64,000 nucleotides of DNA from Beta vulgaris subsp. vulgaris (GCF_026745355.1 NC_079205.1:39343056-39407055), one strand, 5' to 3'; shown: positions 40,718-55,244, counted from the stretch's first letter. The notes: generated by a model from the letters alone, not told the origin. Translations and numbers: made by a program.

Positions 40718-42981
40718 TGTAACAACCCTGAATTTCCACTTTCTTTAGAAAACATATTAGAGTACAAAACATGGACAATTCAAGAGCTGTTATGCCACAA
40801 TTATTAAACATTTAATAACAGCAAGGCGAAAGGTACTACTAATACATAAATTAATTATTAACTATTACAACTAAAATGAAATTTAATTAATTAATACACT
40901 CCTATAACAAACCATAATTCTAAACTATTGCAGCGAAAGTCTTAACTTTAATAAATCTACATCTAGGTGAAATCAACGCTCTTACCCCAATATAAGCTAG
41001 TCACCATCAAGCCGTGCACATTGAAGACATGAAATATCAGCCAAAAGGCTGAGCAAAGGCTGAGCAAGATTTCATACCAATAACAACTTTGAACTATCCA
41101 ATGTGCAGGTGGAATACATAAATAGTATTCCACAAAATCATTTCACTTGTATAACATTCTAACTTGAATATAATAGACAACCTTCAATAATTCAAATCCA
41201 CTTTACTTTCTTTCTAAACCATTTTGTAAAACTTTCAAATATAACTCATTCGAAATTTGTGAGTAGAAAGCAATAAAAATCCAATGAGCTAACTAGGCTC
41301 ACTAGATAAGGTAAATAAACACCAAAGTCCCTAGTATGCATACCCCTAACTTGATAACGTACCAAGAAGGAAGACAAATGGCAAGAGTATTGATCAACAT
41401 ACTCCCAACTACTAAAATATATTGTTGAGACATTGTTAACTCAACATACTTTCAAACTCGGAGAATACCGCTTACCGGCAACCCCACAATAAAACTCTAT
41501 AAACCCTCGTAAGAGTGAGGAACTTCCTCCTTTCAAAATCTCAACTTGGTAACATAGAGGAACTTTCTCCTTTTAATAATCTCAAACTTGTCTCACGAGA
41601 AACTTCCTCCTTTTTAACAAACTCAAACTTGACTCATGAGGAACTTCCTCCTTTTAATAATATCTTAAATAATCTCATAAATTATTTTTGATATAAACAT
41701 CGTCAAAACAATTTAAATGTTCCATAAATAGCATCGTAAAAACGATTCCAAACTCAATATAAATCACAAATCAATATGAATACTTTCTGTAATAATTTGT
41801 ACAAGCTTAGTATGAAATCTTTCCTTATTAGCAAACCACTATCAACCAATCTCAATTACAAGTCAAAAGGGTTCTTCTACGAACCCGCGATCTACAATAT
41901 AATATAATATGGTATAAATCACTTGACTACAACCTTTACATAGTTTACACATAAACGACATAACCTAGTTAATGAGCCCTGACTACCTTTAAAAACAACT
42001 CACTTTAAATTTAATCCAAAGAGAATACACCAAAGTCAAAACAAGTCAAACTGTAAATACTACTAACTACATGAAAATAACATGCATTATATTTAATTTC
42101 AGCATAAACTTAAAATAGGGATAACATTCTCCTATGATGTCCAAATGAAACGTTTCTTAAGCCTATCTTGGGTGAAATTTCGATACGAACAATTTTTGTG
42201 AAATAGTATTTTGGCTAAAAACGCCCATAAACTGACGAAAAACACAAATTACGAATCTGACCTGTAATTCCTACGAGTTATAGTTCTTGTTGATAAACTT
42301 ATTATTAAAACAAAATTCCTTTCAATCAAGTTACACCCAACACTCATAATCAAAATCCCCAATTCAATTTAACTCAAGAACCCTAAACTAACAAAACTCC
42401 AAATTCATAAAAAATAACACATACTAAAATTAAAATATGGAAAAGATCCTTACTTGATTAATAACGCAATTAGAACGTAGAAGAGTGTAAAAAGACCCAA
42501 AATTTCGTCTACTTGATCGGATTTTCGACCCAAAAATTGCAAGTTTAAAACTCAATTCTCTCTTTGAAATACCCACAAAAACTGAGAAAGTATTGAAGAA
42601 AGATGAACAACAATTAAAGTGATGATGGTTGATAAAGAAATTAGTAGTTTTAATGGAGTTGAAGGTTGGATGAAAAGAAAGGAAGGAAGATGGAGTTTAG
42701 AAGGAAACTAAAAAGTGTCGTGGTTTCTACAGTTCCCCCCCTTCTAAGTTCTAACCTTTTTTTTTTCTTTTCCTTTACTTTTCTTTTGTAAGTTGGTTTA
42801 GCTAACTTAATGATACTTAACCTAGTCAAATTAGGAATTAACTTTTGATCCTTCTAAGTTAAGGTCAATAAGTGGAAAATAAAATATATTGATTAAAAGG
42901 ACATTCTAAAAAAAAATTATTTTATACACTAAAATAATATAACGAATTGCTAAACATGAATAAAAAATATGGGGTGTTACA
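40718..42981 (-). repeat. Chromovirus (Tekay/Del-type) LTR
   Basis: The 2.26-kb LTR begins TGTAACAACCC (40718) and ends GGGGTGTTACA (42981), mirror-like borders typical of Tekay/Del LTRs. To the right, the minus strand reads TTTTAAGGGGAATAGAC directly before the LTR start, the expected polypurine tract, so this is the 3' LTR of a minus-strand element. The partner LTR is outside the window. The interior is AT-rich, with a short tandem array at 41510-41690. No gene is present. Confidence 0.75.
41510..41690. repeat. Short tandem repeat inside the chromovirus LTR
   Basis: Four units of about 45-55 bases share GAGGAACTTCCTCCTTT and TCTCAAACTTG (or ACTCAAACTTG). Each contains the near-palindrome GAGGAACTTCCTC. 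The units differ in spacing. Confidence 0.75.
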
Positions 42982-45091
42982 GTCTATTCCCCTTAAAATA
43001 AGTTTCATCCCGAAACTTAAAGTATTACTCAAATGACCAAACTCATACTCTTGTTTCTAAAAACAAGTCATTAACTTTATATGTTAGCCAAAATACCATC
43101 ACCCTGGATAACATCTCCAACAACCAAATCATTTCGGAGAACATCTCCGACAACTAATTCACTTTCTTATAGATCAATTCAATTAACCACCTTTATAACC
43201 ACAATCATTTGAACTAATATATTCATACCATAACAAGTAGAACTAACATCTCATAGATCAATTGATTTGATCAACCTTTTAGACATACAACCATTTCAAC
43301 TAAAAATGTTCACACTATAAGAAGTAAAAAAAAAACATGCAACATATTACAAGGTTTACCATAAAACTTCTAATCATACACGAATTAGGTATACTTTAGA
43401 TATTAAGGTATACATCACATATGAAATCATAACTTTTAGCACCAAACATACAATTGGCACGAAATCTACCCCCCTAAAAAAAAGGAAGTTACGCCCTCGT
43501 AACTAACAATAACATGAACAAGCTAAGAGATGGGGACACATAAAACACATGACATTCTTGGTCTTACGAGTAGTTCCTTGGTATTGTGGTGTGACCAAAA
43601 CGTTTACTATCTATTTCTCAACCCTACGGGTCTTACGAATCTATCGGTCTAGAGTCTCAACTAGAACTCCAACTTTCACCTTGTGAAGAGTTACTAATAC
43701 GATGTTGTAACTAAGAAACATGGATTCATTACAGACACAATCAACTATCCTTTCAAGGATCACATATAAACCGATAAACTTAGGAATCAACTCCTTACTA
43801 AGACTTAGACACGACTGAAAATAATCTAAGTCAAGCTAAACCGAACCACTACCGTCACACTCGTTGGACTATGTCGTAGAGTGTGAAATTCAATTCATAA
43901 CTACACTATTGTTCACAAGTGCTTTAAATAATAACATAGGATTTTCTGGAAAATCCGGCAGAGTTTCCTTTGTAAAATGGATAACTCGAAATGAGAAAAG
44001 GTGTTCTAAACCTGTTACAATCACAATACGTAAAAGCATTTCCAAATCCAATACTCAACGCTTTCGCGGAGCAACAAATAATCTGAATCAAGAGTATTAT
44101 TTCTCTTCTAAAAATAATAGAAGTAAAGACTCATACAATATGAACTCACCATTACATGGTTGGGAGTACTCGCCCTAAAAAAACATAAAACAATTCACAA
44201 GTCGATAACTAGAACTTCAACTTGAAGATATTTTAACACTCACAATCACCACCGTACACCACAAATGGCAAAACAAAACACTTTGATGGTCGCATCAACA
44301 TTGGGCAGAGTCTTAACCCATAAACATTCATAGCACGTGTTTTGGATTTTATGACTATCACGTAATCAATGACACCATGAAAATCACATCAAAGCACACT
44401 AAGCATTTACATCCAAAGAGTACTTAAATAACCTTACGCGTGAATATGGATAAAACAAAATTTTTGTCTTTCAAAACGATTTTTTAATGGAAATCCAATA
44501 ATAAATGACCCTTTTATAGAACTCTTGTTTTGCAAAAACTTTGCTTAATCATTCTTATTGTCAAAACAGTCTTCTAGACCCGAAGTAACAACATGCTAAG
44601 CTCTATCGCTTTAATATAATTTCTTGACGGGGATCAATCAATCCAGATAATAAGACATATATATCCGATACTGAGGTATTGAGGCTTGAAACCTCTGATA
44701 ATGGGGTTAAACATAATCCTGACAACAAAGGAGGAGTTTAAAATCTCTGGCATTGGTTTGACTTATAGTCATGACAGTAGGGGCGTGGAGGCTTGAAACC
44801 TCCACCATGGGGTCGGTCATCTAATTATCCACTTTAGTTGGGATGAAACTCAGACAAGTTTAAAGCACATAACACGATTTCAAATATTCTTTACTAGACA
44901 CCAAGTCTCCTATTACTTGGTAACACTCAAAACACATTAAAGAGAGGTAGAAAGCTTCATTGAAAGACCTTCAAGGCTCACAACCTATGGGAGACTTGCC
45001 CCCTTTCAAAACTTTTTCCAAAACGTGTTCTTAACTTTTCCAAAATTCACTCAAATCGTTGTAGAAAAACTATTTTTAGATCGATTCGAGA
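42982..45091 (-). other. Degenerate internal region of the chromovirus element, part 1
   Basis: Beyond the polypurine tract this AT-rich region shows no recognisable chromodomain, integrase or reverse transcriptase on either strand. A second purine-rich patch (TTTTTTTTAGGGGGGTAG on the minus strand, near 43470-43488) suggests rearrangement. The plus-strand frame 43864-44178 has no domain and its composition matches its surroundings, so I do not call it a gene. The CACTA element interrupts this region at 45091/59021. Confidence 0.5.
44636..44825. repeat. Tandem hairpin repeat
   Basis: Three imperfect units of roughly 60-65 bases each contain a short stem: GAGGCTTGAAACCTC (44687-44701), GGAGTTTAAAATCTC-like (44733-44747) and GGAGGCTTGAAACCTCC (44788-44804). 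Each is followed by ATAATGGGGTT or ATGGGGTCGG-like sequence. The paired stem with a conserved loop repeated in tandem is unusual for this AT-rich region. Confidence 0.7.
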
Positions 45092-45450
45092 CACTACAAC
45101 AAATTGCCACTTGTGCCACGGTAAGAATCGTGGCCCAAGTTAAAGAAACCCGTGGCTATGTAATCTAGCCACGGGAATTTTGGAATGTACTCCCGTGGCG
45201 CAAGTGGCCGTGGCTAAGATTTTGCCACGGGAAAATAGAGGGTGTGGCGTAAAATGAAATGTATGCCACGAATACTCACGTAGCTAAATATATCCTTTGC
45301 CACGAGTATTACCGTGGCTGCAAAGCCTTTGACTCAAGTACTATTGTGGCTAAAATAATCCTTTGCCATGAATTTTACTGTGGCTAACAAATCTTTGACT
45401 ACAATTTTCTCTCATGGCTAACCAATTCAATATGCATAAGATCTCCCGTG
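45092..45450. repeat. Left subterminal repeat region of the large CACTA
   Basis: About fifteen copies of GCCACGG/CCGTGGC or one-mismatch variants (GCCACGAAT, CTGTGGCTAA) occur in both orientations within 350 bases of the terminus. In En/Spm elements such motifs bind the TNPA-type protein. Confidence 0.85.
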
Positions 45451-47864
45451 ACAAGAAAGAGAGTATACGATTTTATATATGTTACCAATTTCACATGCCA
45501 AATATATATTATTGTGCAAATAAATATATAGTAAACCATAATTTTTAATATGGAATAACGAAATATTATTATTAATATAAAATTTCTAATATCTTTACAT
45601 TAAAATGTACTTGAAATAAAAAGTTCCATTGGCAACTAAATAAAAACACAATATTCTCCAATCTTTTACATAGAAAAATTATAAACTACATAGTACTTTG
45701 ATTATAACTAAGAATGCGTCTTGTGCTTGATAATATGTACCCTCTTTCTCCAATCTGTAACAAATCAAAAGAAATTGTTAAAATACAATAGTGACATCCA
45801 TTAGTCTTGCTTTGATCGAACACAAATTAAGAACCAAACAAATACATTAACAATATTAGTGTCAGGTCAAAGAAGAATAGCTGTAAGCAATATCAGTTGC
45901 GCAAATAAGCTTCCCATTCAATCTCTTACCTACACCCTGTCTTGCTAAGACAAGGGTTCTTGAATAAAATTGTCTGCAGAAACTATTGACAAGTGACAAC
46001 CCCCCAATTATTTAAAAGCATTGCTAAGATGGGCAATTTTACAAGTAAATAATTAAGAAAGACTAATTTAAGAACAACAGTTTCTTACCAAACATAAGAT
46101 ACAAAGAGAAATTTGGTTTGTTGTAGGTTGACCATATTCATGTACTATTAATAGATGTGTTATGGCTAGTAATTCTTGTCATGCCTTTTAGTTCACATGG
46201 TTTTGCTCGGGCATGACAAGAAATACAGCATGCACTGATATGCAACTTTAGCAATAGATCAAAAACAAACAATACCAGTTGATTTGGTAGTTGGAAAGCA
46301 GAACTAATGTGTTTAAGCATCCCCCATTGTCTAATTCATAGTACTTCACAACAACAAGAAATTTGTATATAAATAAAATATATAAAATGACCACATTTGA
46401 TCCCTCTTCTCATTTTGGCAACTGATAATCTGTTACATAGTACTTGAACTGTCATGCGCTAGGAAATTTTATCATAAATATGTTTTTCTCTTATAGAGTA
46501 TTAGCATATAGTAATGGCTAGTGCTATAATCATGTTAAGCTCTAATTAAGTAAAATGGGAAACACGAGTGATCCCAAGTCTCCAGCCAATTTCCACATCA
46601 AATGGGAAACAAAAATATGAGAAAACTTCAAGAGCCCATTTTTCACATTATAGTGAGATATTTGTATGTAAGCAACCTCAGCTAATCCTCTGTAGAATTC
46701 ATTTCTGCTCGTTTCAAATTTCAATGCACTGACAACAATCAGTCAACCCCATCTTCTGTAACTGAGTTTCCTAGAAGCTCAATCACTATTAAGTGGTATT
46801 AGGATCTTCTCCACTACTTTTATTCCATTTTCTATCTTCAAACCAAAGCATCTAGCAAGCAAAATATCCCCAAAACCCCCTGGCCCTAATATACCTCGAG
46901 CATTCTCTAGCATTGATCTAAGAAATGGTCAGTTCCTATCAAGGAACCCAAAAACCCTGTGGAATTAGTCTACTAACTGTGTTATTTGGATGTGTCTCTA
47001 GGTGTGGTATAATGCCATATATTAGGTAAGAGAATGCTCCATTGGGTCCAAAAACTTTGTCCCTGTGCAAATGGAAGATAAGATGTGTGTTCAAAAAAGT
47101 TTGCATGAAACAAATTCATAAAATCTTTAATGCAACTCAGAGCAATCATACGTAAGCTCTTCGTACGGCACCAAAATATCCATGTTTGATCCAAGAAAAT
47201 CTAAAACGATACTAGCCGGCTAAGAATAAGACACTTTATCGAGACTGTATAGTAGCACTAATACATGAACCAAGAAGAGATTCAAAAATGTGACTAAACA
47301 TGATATCTCATAGCTGTAAAACGACTGGAAAGGACTTGCAAGGTAATTCAAGAATACTTTAAAGCCATTATGTGCTTCAATAAACTTCTGATATTCCTAA
47401 TAGAAAATAAAACTATCAAATTCCCACTCAATACAAACTTACTAATCTCAATTGACAGTTGATCACAAAAAACAATCCCCAGTCTCCAGTTCAAAATCCA
47501 CCCAATCTTCTTCATATACCTCAGATTTCCATATAACTTCGTCTAATCACTTTTCTCTTTGTCAAACCAAATTACACTATTACTATCGCAAAAACCTAAA
47601 TGGAAACAAATCATCTCGCACATATTAAACAACAATCACAGACCAAAAGAAATCACCAGCTAAGGTCTTTTCAGTTCACAAAAAGCTGCATATCACAAGA
47701 TACGCTTCGCTACATAGATTTCCAATCAAAACCTGCAACGACACCAATGTATTACCTCCAAAACCAGCAGCAAAAAGCAGTAGCAAACCACCCCTAAGCA
47801 ACCCTTGAACTTACCCCTAAACAACCACGAATATTTCTATTATTATGAAAGATAAGTACTTACT
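45451..47864. other. Gene-free CACTA interior, left side
   Basis: An AT-rich region between the left subterminal repeats and the 3' end of the tnpA-like gene. Small minus-strand frames (46138-46320, 46542-46724, 46982-47194) have no domain. A short inverted motif, TGTCATGCC/GGCATGACA (46178-46219), is visible. No further gene is supported. Confidence 0.5.
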
Positions 47865-50800
47865 TTAAGCCGAAGAACCATCACTCGAGGAATCATTATC
47901 TTCAAATGTATCCAGCCCAAAAGTTTGCAGTATACGCTTGAACTTGTTCTCCCAAACCTTATTGTTTGCAGCAATTTTCCGATCTACCTCATTCCTGGTT
48001 TTTTCAGCTTCATTCTTGGCACACTCAGCATCTTTCCTAGCTTCTTCAGCTTCCTTTCTAGCATCCTCAGCCTCTTTTCTAGCATTCTCAGCGTCATTTT
48101 TTGCTTCTTGAACTGCTTGTTCAGCTATCGTTTTAGCTTCAACCACCTCTTGATGTAGATCAATTCGGGAAGGCTTGACTTGAAAATGCTTTGTAATGCT
48201 TTTTCCTGGTCCATAAGCTCGTAAATACCCATGCGTATCTTTGCCAAGTACATCTAGAAATATTTGTTCATCCGTCTTTTCATTAAGCCCTTGTTCTCTT
48301 TGTTCCTTAAGTTTCTTGATCTCATCCTACAATTAGCATAATGATAAGTTAGATAACATCGAATATAGTATCTAGAAAGAACACCTCAACAAGTCACTAA
48401 CTTACAACTGCATGCATGTTTTTGGCTAGAGTTTCAGCATCAACCAGTTTCTTTGATTTCCTCGTACGAGATTCAACCATCACATCAAGTCGACTACACT
48501 TCCCTCCATTTTTCTTCTTCTACATTAAGTGATATGGAAAAACTAGTAAGTGTATGAAGCACAAATCAGTTAGTTAAAATTAATCAATAAATCTACTTAC
48601 AATTTCTTGCTTGAGCCGAGCATAACTTTTACTACCATTGTAGTGAGGCATCTTCTGGAAAGACCTACTCTTACTAGCTTTAGTGCTCTTTTCCTAAAGT
48701 AAAATAGTTAGAACATTCGAAAAAAGATACACATTTGATATAAAAATAATTCACAATCTCTTATACCTGAAACTTAGGATCGCTCCAAAAATCCACTAAG
48801 TATTTCCAATCTGTTTTATTCATGTCCTTAGGCTTATTCTTCATACGGTCGTCTTTTGTTGTTAGATTTGGAGCATCGAAATATTTGTGTTTCAATTTAT
48901 GCCTGCTATCTCTAAATAAACGTTGAGCATGTGCCAAGACACCTTCCTTCCGATACTCTGGATCATCAAATGAGCACTTCTCCTAATAGATAAACCAATG
49001 CAAACTATTAACATTGGCCAAAATCATAGTATTATAATAACAGCATAAAACATATGATAAGGAATCACCTTAATACAAGTCCACAAATGATCTAAGGTTT
49101 CAGATGTATACTCTTCCCAACCTTTAACTTGTATGGGACAAACGGAACGGTTCCGTACTTGTTGACCCAAGAAGTAAGTATATAAAGACGAATGTGGACC
49201 AATTGGATTACCATCCTCATCAAACTCCACATTGATTTTTTCTCTAGGAGGTAATGCTGTAAGCTTTCGACAATATACCATCCCTCTTGTTTTTCTAATG
49301 GTACCTACATATATAGAGTGTAGAAAATCATTATGACTATATAATTAGAGTATTGGAATAACGCATATTACTTCGATCTTTGTGCATTAGGTAACAATTG
49401 TTTCTCTCAACGAAAACTCGGTTGGTCGTTGGTCTTTTGGCTGAATAGTGGACCTAAGTAAGCTAAAAATATCTCTGTTCTTAGGGAGAAAGAATTTTGT
49501 ACATATTTGCCTTCTGCACTAAGGCATCTAAGGCTTTCTGGTTAATATGTAGAGTAGTATAGCCTTCTGCTTAAGGAAAACTTGTCATCTTCTTTTTAGT
49601 TATTTTGTGTTCTTCTGAAAGCTGCTCATATGTGGGTGTATAACTCTTTTAATGTATAAATTTGATTCATGCTGTCACCTCTTTCGATAGAATCCTTGCT
49701 TACTACATCAGTATTGACTAAGTTATTTTTGTATACTGACTAAGCTATTTTTGTATGCTGAAAATTATTGGACAAATAATGTTCCATTTTGCTGAATTTT
49801 CCAGAAAGAAGATACTGCACAGCAGCACCAGTTTATACTACATGCTGCTTTAGACATGAAACCTGATTAGAAATCATGTGTTGAAGAAGTGTAAATCGAC
49901 GCCAACCTAGACCCAACCTGCACATAAACCCAACTTGAAAGCTGACAGTATGACAGACCCACAACCAACCCGACCAATCTGACCCACATACTCCCCACTG
50001 CTGCTGCACACAGCCCCTTGCTTGCACACACACCCTCCCTGCACACAGCCCCTCCCTTGAGTATTCGAAAATTACATTATTTGCAAGAAAATTACAAGTC
50101 ATACCAGATAAAATATGATCCCCTTGAGTATTCGAAGGGTTTGTGAAGCTCATTAATGCCTGATTAAGATCATGTGGAGATGCGTACTCCGGTCCCCCGA
50201 CTTCACCAACTTGTCTATCTTGGTCATAGTTTGTCTCCATATTGTCTCCATTTGGTCTATCCTCCGCATTTTCTGGTATAAATAAGTGAAAATGAAAAAA
50301 GAAATTGGTTTCCCGTAATACAATCTCAAAAGCATAATAATAGTCATTGTACATGTCTTTACCTGTCTCTATTTCAACATCTTTATGGTTTCCACTCAAT
50401 TCTTGACCGACATATCTACATTAAAAATGGACAAAAAAAATAAAAATTTCAAATGGTTGACATTAACTAATTGAGTCGCAAATATAGAAGCTTGAAGGGA
50501 ATAATACCATCATCATTGCCTTCAGTGTTACTCAATTGATGACTGCTTCCAATGGCTACGTATAAATTTGGAGTAAAAAATGATTTAACTTGGGACAATA
50601 ATCAAAATACACCAAAAAAAATGGCTCAACGCAACTATATTATAACAAAAGTACCAGTTGTTGTGCTATATTAAAATATATTGAAATAAACAAAAAGCAT
50701 ATAGATGGACCTTTTTTTACAATTTGTAAGGCTTTTGAAACTGATTCCAATTCATCGTTTCCCATTAAGGCTTCTTGCTGCTTCTTATTCATCTTAAGAA

Positions 50801-51242
50801 ACTTGGCAATTGACCTTGGTGGAATAAAACTTCTTTCGTGTCCTTTTACCTTCTTAGTATTAGCCTGCAATAAATACAAATTCATTAACGAATAACCAAA
50901 AGTCCAAAACTACTAAGTCATTATTAAAAAATATCATGCACTGTATAAGTAAATACCCTTGTTGAAATTGGCAGTCGGACCTCTGTTTCACATTCCTTAT
51001 CTACATATTCATCATGCGAATATCATCATCTTCAGGGACAAAGTCATCATCTTCTTGGGTAGCTTTTCTTTCTTGTTTCTTTTATTCTCCTTCGTATTTT
51101 CAACCAAGCTTGTCAAAGATGACGCGAGATGTTTTATGCCCAGGGATTGCATTTTCTCTTTATTAGCTTGAATTGTCATCAATCGTTGTTTTTCGTAATT
51201 AGACACCTCCTTTGAACTTGTGTTTCCTCTGCCTTTAGCCAT
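47865..51242 (-). CDS. tnpA-like protein (Ptta/En/Spm, Transposase_24-type), spliced
   Basis: The start is the ATG at 51242 (MAKGRGNTSSKEVSNYEKQR). Coding blocks separated by short AT-rich introns follow. About 50700-50880 contains ERSFIPPRSIAKFLKM. About 49030-49281 contains VEFDEDGNPIGPHSSLYTYF, then GWEEYTSETLDHLW. About 48780-48990 contains FDDPEYRKEGVLAHAQRLFR. Smaller blocks at 48600-48695 and 48425-48520 carry KMPHYNGSKSYARL-like sequence. The last exon ends with a long coiled coil rich in EARKEAEDARKEAE and a stop at 47865-47867. GT/AG borders are visible, for example GTATAAGAG to TTTTACTTTAG between 48767 and 48695. The domain order fits the En/Spm regulatory DNA-binding protein that acts on the subterminal repeats. 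Exon limits are by eye. Confidence 0.75.
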
Positions 51243-51579
51243 TTGAAATCTGTTTAAAAATACCCAAAATGAATTTATTATTGTATTACATAATTATTAA
51301 ATGTCGAAGGCAACACATACATGTTGCCATAATTTGCAAATTTATATCAAATAAACAAGACAAGTATTCTATTTTTAACTCCTACAAAGATATACAGATG
51401 TATAGTGAAGAACACATGTATAGAGGCAGAACATTAAGATAATTATTACTCATGAGTAGAAACTAACACTTCAATTAATAAACGTAATAACAACAATATA
51501 ATTATTACTCCTAAAACATTAGGTTACTAATGAGAAAAAAAACTAAACAACCAAATTGAGTTCAACAATCCAAAGGATA

Positions 51580-54500
51580 AAAGAAAAGGCAAAAAACAAA
51601 GATTTATATCATGATAATCAATATCATCATCACTATCCTCATCACTTTCAGTGTCATTCTCACTATCATCCTCGAGATCATCATCGTCATCATAAAAAAT
51701 AACACCTTCATTCTCATCATATTCTTTAGGGTGATTTTCCTCGGTAGCATCTACCATCATATCACCAATATCATTTCTTATTCCAACAATGTGATCATCA
51801 ATGTCCTCCACATCTGTTGGTGACACAAATGTAACATGAGAGGTCCCCGCTTGATTTTGTTGTACTGCATCCTCATCTGGTTCAATTAATTCCTTTTCTG
51901 AAACATTGTAGTGATGCCTTGGTTGGGTCTTCACGACAATAAACCAATTGGGATCAAGTTCATCATTGACATAGAAAACTTGTTGTGCTTGGGACATAAG
52001 CACAAAAGGTTCTTTAGTAGGTAACAAACGTTGACTATTGACACTAACATAGCCATGTTTGTCAACCTTGATTCCTCTACCAACCTTGTGAACATCCCAC
52101 CAATCGCAACGAAACAAAATCACACGTTTTCCATCCAAATATTGTACCTCAAGTATTTCAGTAAGGATTCCAAAATAGTCATCTTCCCTAGCCCCAAAAA
52201 TACTTTTCACCATAACACCACTATTTTGGTTAACCCTCTTTCTTTCAGTATCCTTTGTATGAAATCTAAAACCATTTCCAAGGCATCCATTGAAACATTG
52301 AACACCTTTCAAAGGACCTAAAGCCAATGTTCGTAAATCTTTTACCACTTGATCATCACCTTCCTGAGGTAAATCCATGACCTTTAAAAAAACAAAGAAA
52401 AAAAATCATCAACCTAGTATCATCCAAAGGTAAAAACTAACATAACCAAACTTTTGACATACCCGTTCACGGAACCATTCTATCAAATTTTTGTCAAACG
52501 ACCCTTGTTCATATTCCCTATGGGAAAAAAAGAACATTCGTCATACATAATAAAGGATTTAACTTTTTGAAGATATTTAAAAATATATATAAAAAATCAT
52601 ACATTAAGTATCCCTGAGCTTTTTCACAGTTTTTGATTACATATTCTTGACTTGAGTCAACTCTTCTTCTGAAAGAGATCTACATTTGGCCTTCCCCAAA
52701 GGAGTACCACATGGTGCAAATATTGATAAACCTTGATAATCGTCACTATCTTCGTCAGCGTTCCTTTCAAGTTGAGTAAATCTTGTTTCTATGTCATGTA
52801 GATACTTTGAACAAAAAAGCATACATTCCTCAATGATGTAGCCTTCAGCAATAGAACCTTCTGGCCTACTTTTGTTTCGAACATAGCACTTAAATTTGCG
52901 CATAAGCCTAAAAAATAATAATGTTTTTTAAGAAAAAATGTTTAATTACTTGGAAAGTCAAGTGAATTAAAAAATATTATGTAAGTATTACATTTCAATT
53001 GGATACATCCAACGATATTGAACGGGTCCACCAATTTTTGTTTCCTCAACCAAGTGAACACACAAGTGGACCATGACAGTAAAAAAAGAGGGAAGGAAAA
53101 TCCTTTCCATCTCACATAGAGTGATAACAATTTCACTTTCAAGATCATCCAAGTCTTTTGAATTTAGTGTCCTGGAACAAAGGTCCTTAAAAAAGGAACT
53201 TAACTTCACTATAACATCATACACTTTCGGTTGTGACACTCCCCGAATTGCAAGCGGCAATAGTTGTTCCATTAGCACATGACAATCATGGGTTTTAAGA
53301 CCCCATATTTTTCGCTTTTCAAGATTTATGCACTTTGAAATGTTGGAAGAATACCCATCTGGAACCTTCATAGCCTCTAAGACCTTACAAACCTTTTCCT
53401 TTTCAGCCTTAGACAAAGTGTAAGATGCAGGAGGAATATGCCATTTTCCATCTTTCAATTTCGGAGATAAATGCTTCATAATTTTCACACGCTTCAATCG
53501 TGTCTAGCCTTTAAAGTATCTTTTGATTTCCCCTCAATATCTAACAACGTGCCAAGAATGTTGTCTAGGACATTCTTTTCAATATGCATGACATCAAGAT
53601 TGTGACGAATCAAAAGGGTACTCCAATAAGGCAATTGAAAAAATATCTTTTCTTCTTCCAGTTATCATCTCTTTTTGAGAAATTTCATTTTTTCCAAATT
53701 TCATGTCTTCGAGTCCCTAACTTGAGTTAAAATATCAGTTCCAGATGTCTTTTTAGGAGGACCCCTTGTTTCTATTTTCCCATTAAAAATTTACTAAATC
53801 TCCATTTATGGTCTGTTGGAAGAAAGCGACGAGTATCCATATAACAACATGATCCTTGATTTGGTAATCTAATGGAGCTAGTTTCATTCATACAACGAGG
53901 ACATGCCTTATAACCCTTGGTAGACCATCCTGACAAGTTAGCATATGCTGGAAAATCGTTGATAGTCCACAATAATGCAGCATGCATATGAAAATATGAA
54001 TTCTGAGAAGCATCATAAGTCATAGCGCCGTTTCCCACAACTCCTTTAGCTCCTCAATTAATGGTTGCAAGTACACATCAATGTTATTGCCTGGCCCACT
54101 TTTTCCGGGAATCAACAAAGATAGTATACTGTACGGCTGTTTCATACACATCCATGGAGGCAAGTTATACACAACAAGAACTACAGGCCATATACTATAG
54201 TCACTTCTAAGCCCACCAAATGGATTGAACCCATCACTAGCTAAACCCAACCTTACATTACGAGAGTCCGAAGCAAACGTAGTATGTTCTTTATCAAAAT
54301 GCTTCCATGCCTCACTGTCGGCGGGGTGCTTCAGGACTCCATCATCTTCACGTTTATCAAAATGCCATCTCATGTCATTCGATGTTTTGGATGACATGAA
54401 CAACCTTTGCAACCTTGGTTTTAGTGGGAAATAACGTAAGACTTTCGGACAAGATCTATTGCGATTTGTACCACAAATGGAACATTTTTCTAAATCAGCG

Positions 54501-55244
54501 TTCTCCTTCCAAAATAGCATGCAGTCATGTTCACATGCTTCTATTTTCTCATAGTTGAAGCCGAGATCAGTTATCATCTTTCGTGCTTCATAATAATTCG
54601 ATGGCACATCAGCACCTTTGGGTAAAGCACTCTTGAACATTTGAAGCATACTAGTAAAAGCTTTATTAGTCATGCCGTCCATGCATTTGATTTGAAATAA
54701 TTTCAAGATGAATGACAATTTGGAGAACTCGTCACAACCAGGGTATAAGGTTTTGTGAGCATCTCTCATCAAATTTTCAAAGATCCTTGCCTCTTTCGTA
54801 CCCTTAATGTACTTAGGAAGGCTGGCCTCAGTTGATTGTTGCTCTTCATCAAGATCATCATCTACATCATTATTCGAGACTCCAGGACTAAATCTTTCAT
54901 GGATCATCCTAAATATACATCACTACTACCTTCACCTAAATCATTTCTACTTCTTTTAAGTGGGGTTTATATTCTCCATGATAAATCCAACGAACATAAC
55001 TTCGCACAATGCCATTAAGTAGCAAATCATTATAGATTTCTTCCCTTGTTTTATGTCGACTATTGTTGCACCGATTACAAGGGCAAGGTACCTTTTTATC
55101 CTCTTCTCCTATGTCACTACTTAAGGCCAAATTATTGAAAGCATAGTCAAGAAACTCATTAACTCCATTTACATATAAATCATCAAATCTATTTTCAAAT
55201 TCCATCCACTGTAATCTTTTCTTTTGGACATCTGAATCATCCAT
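51580..55244 (-). pseudogene. TNP2-like CACTA transposase, frameshifted
   Basis: The ATG at 55244 opens a transposase-associated domain (MDDSDVQKKRLQWMEFENRF, then CPCNRCNNSRHKTREEI). The TNP2 (Transposase_21) region follows in 54020-54907 (CEHDCMLFWKENADLEKCSI, DMRWHFDKREDDGVLKHPAD, LASDGFNPFG). A one-base shift near 54030 moves it into 53772-54038 (HAALLWTINDFPAYANLSGW, ACPRCMNETSS). The signature HNLDVMHIEKNVLDNILGTL lies near 53550-53620. DUF4218-like (52988-53497) and DUF4216-like (51527-52378; VQYLDGKRVILFRCDWWDVH) parts complete the usual order. An acidic tail with aspartate runs ends near 51610. Frame breaks near 54030 and 53500-53770 make this copy probably non-functional. Confidence 0.85.

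Noticed and set aside
43864..44178. A 104-codon plus-strand ORF
   Set aside because: No recognisable domain, composition like the surrounding AT-rich element interior, and orientation opposite to the element.
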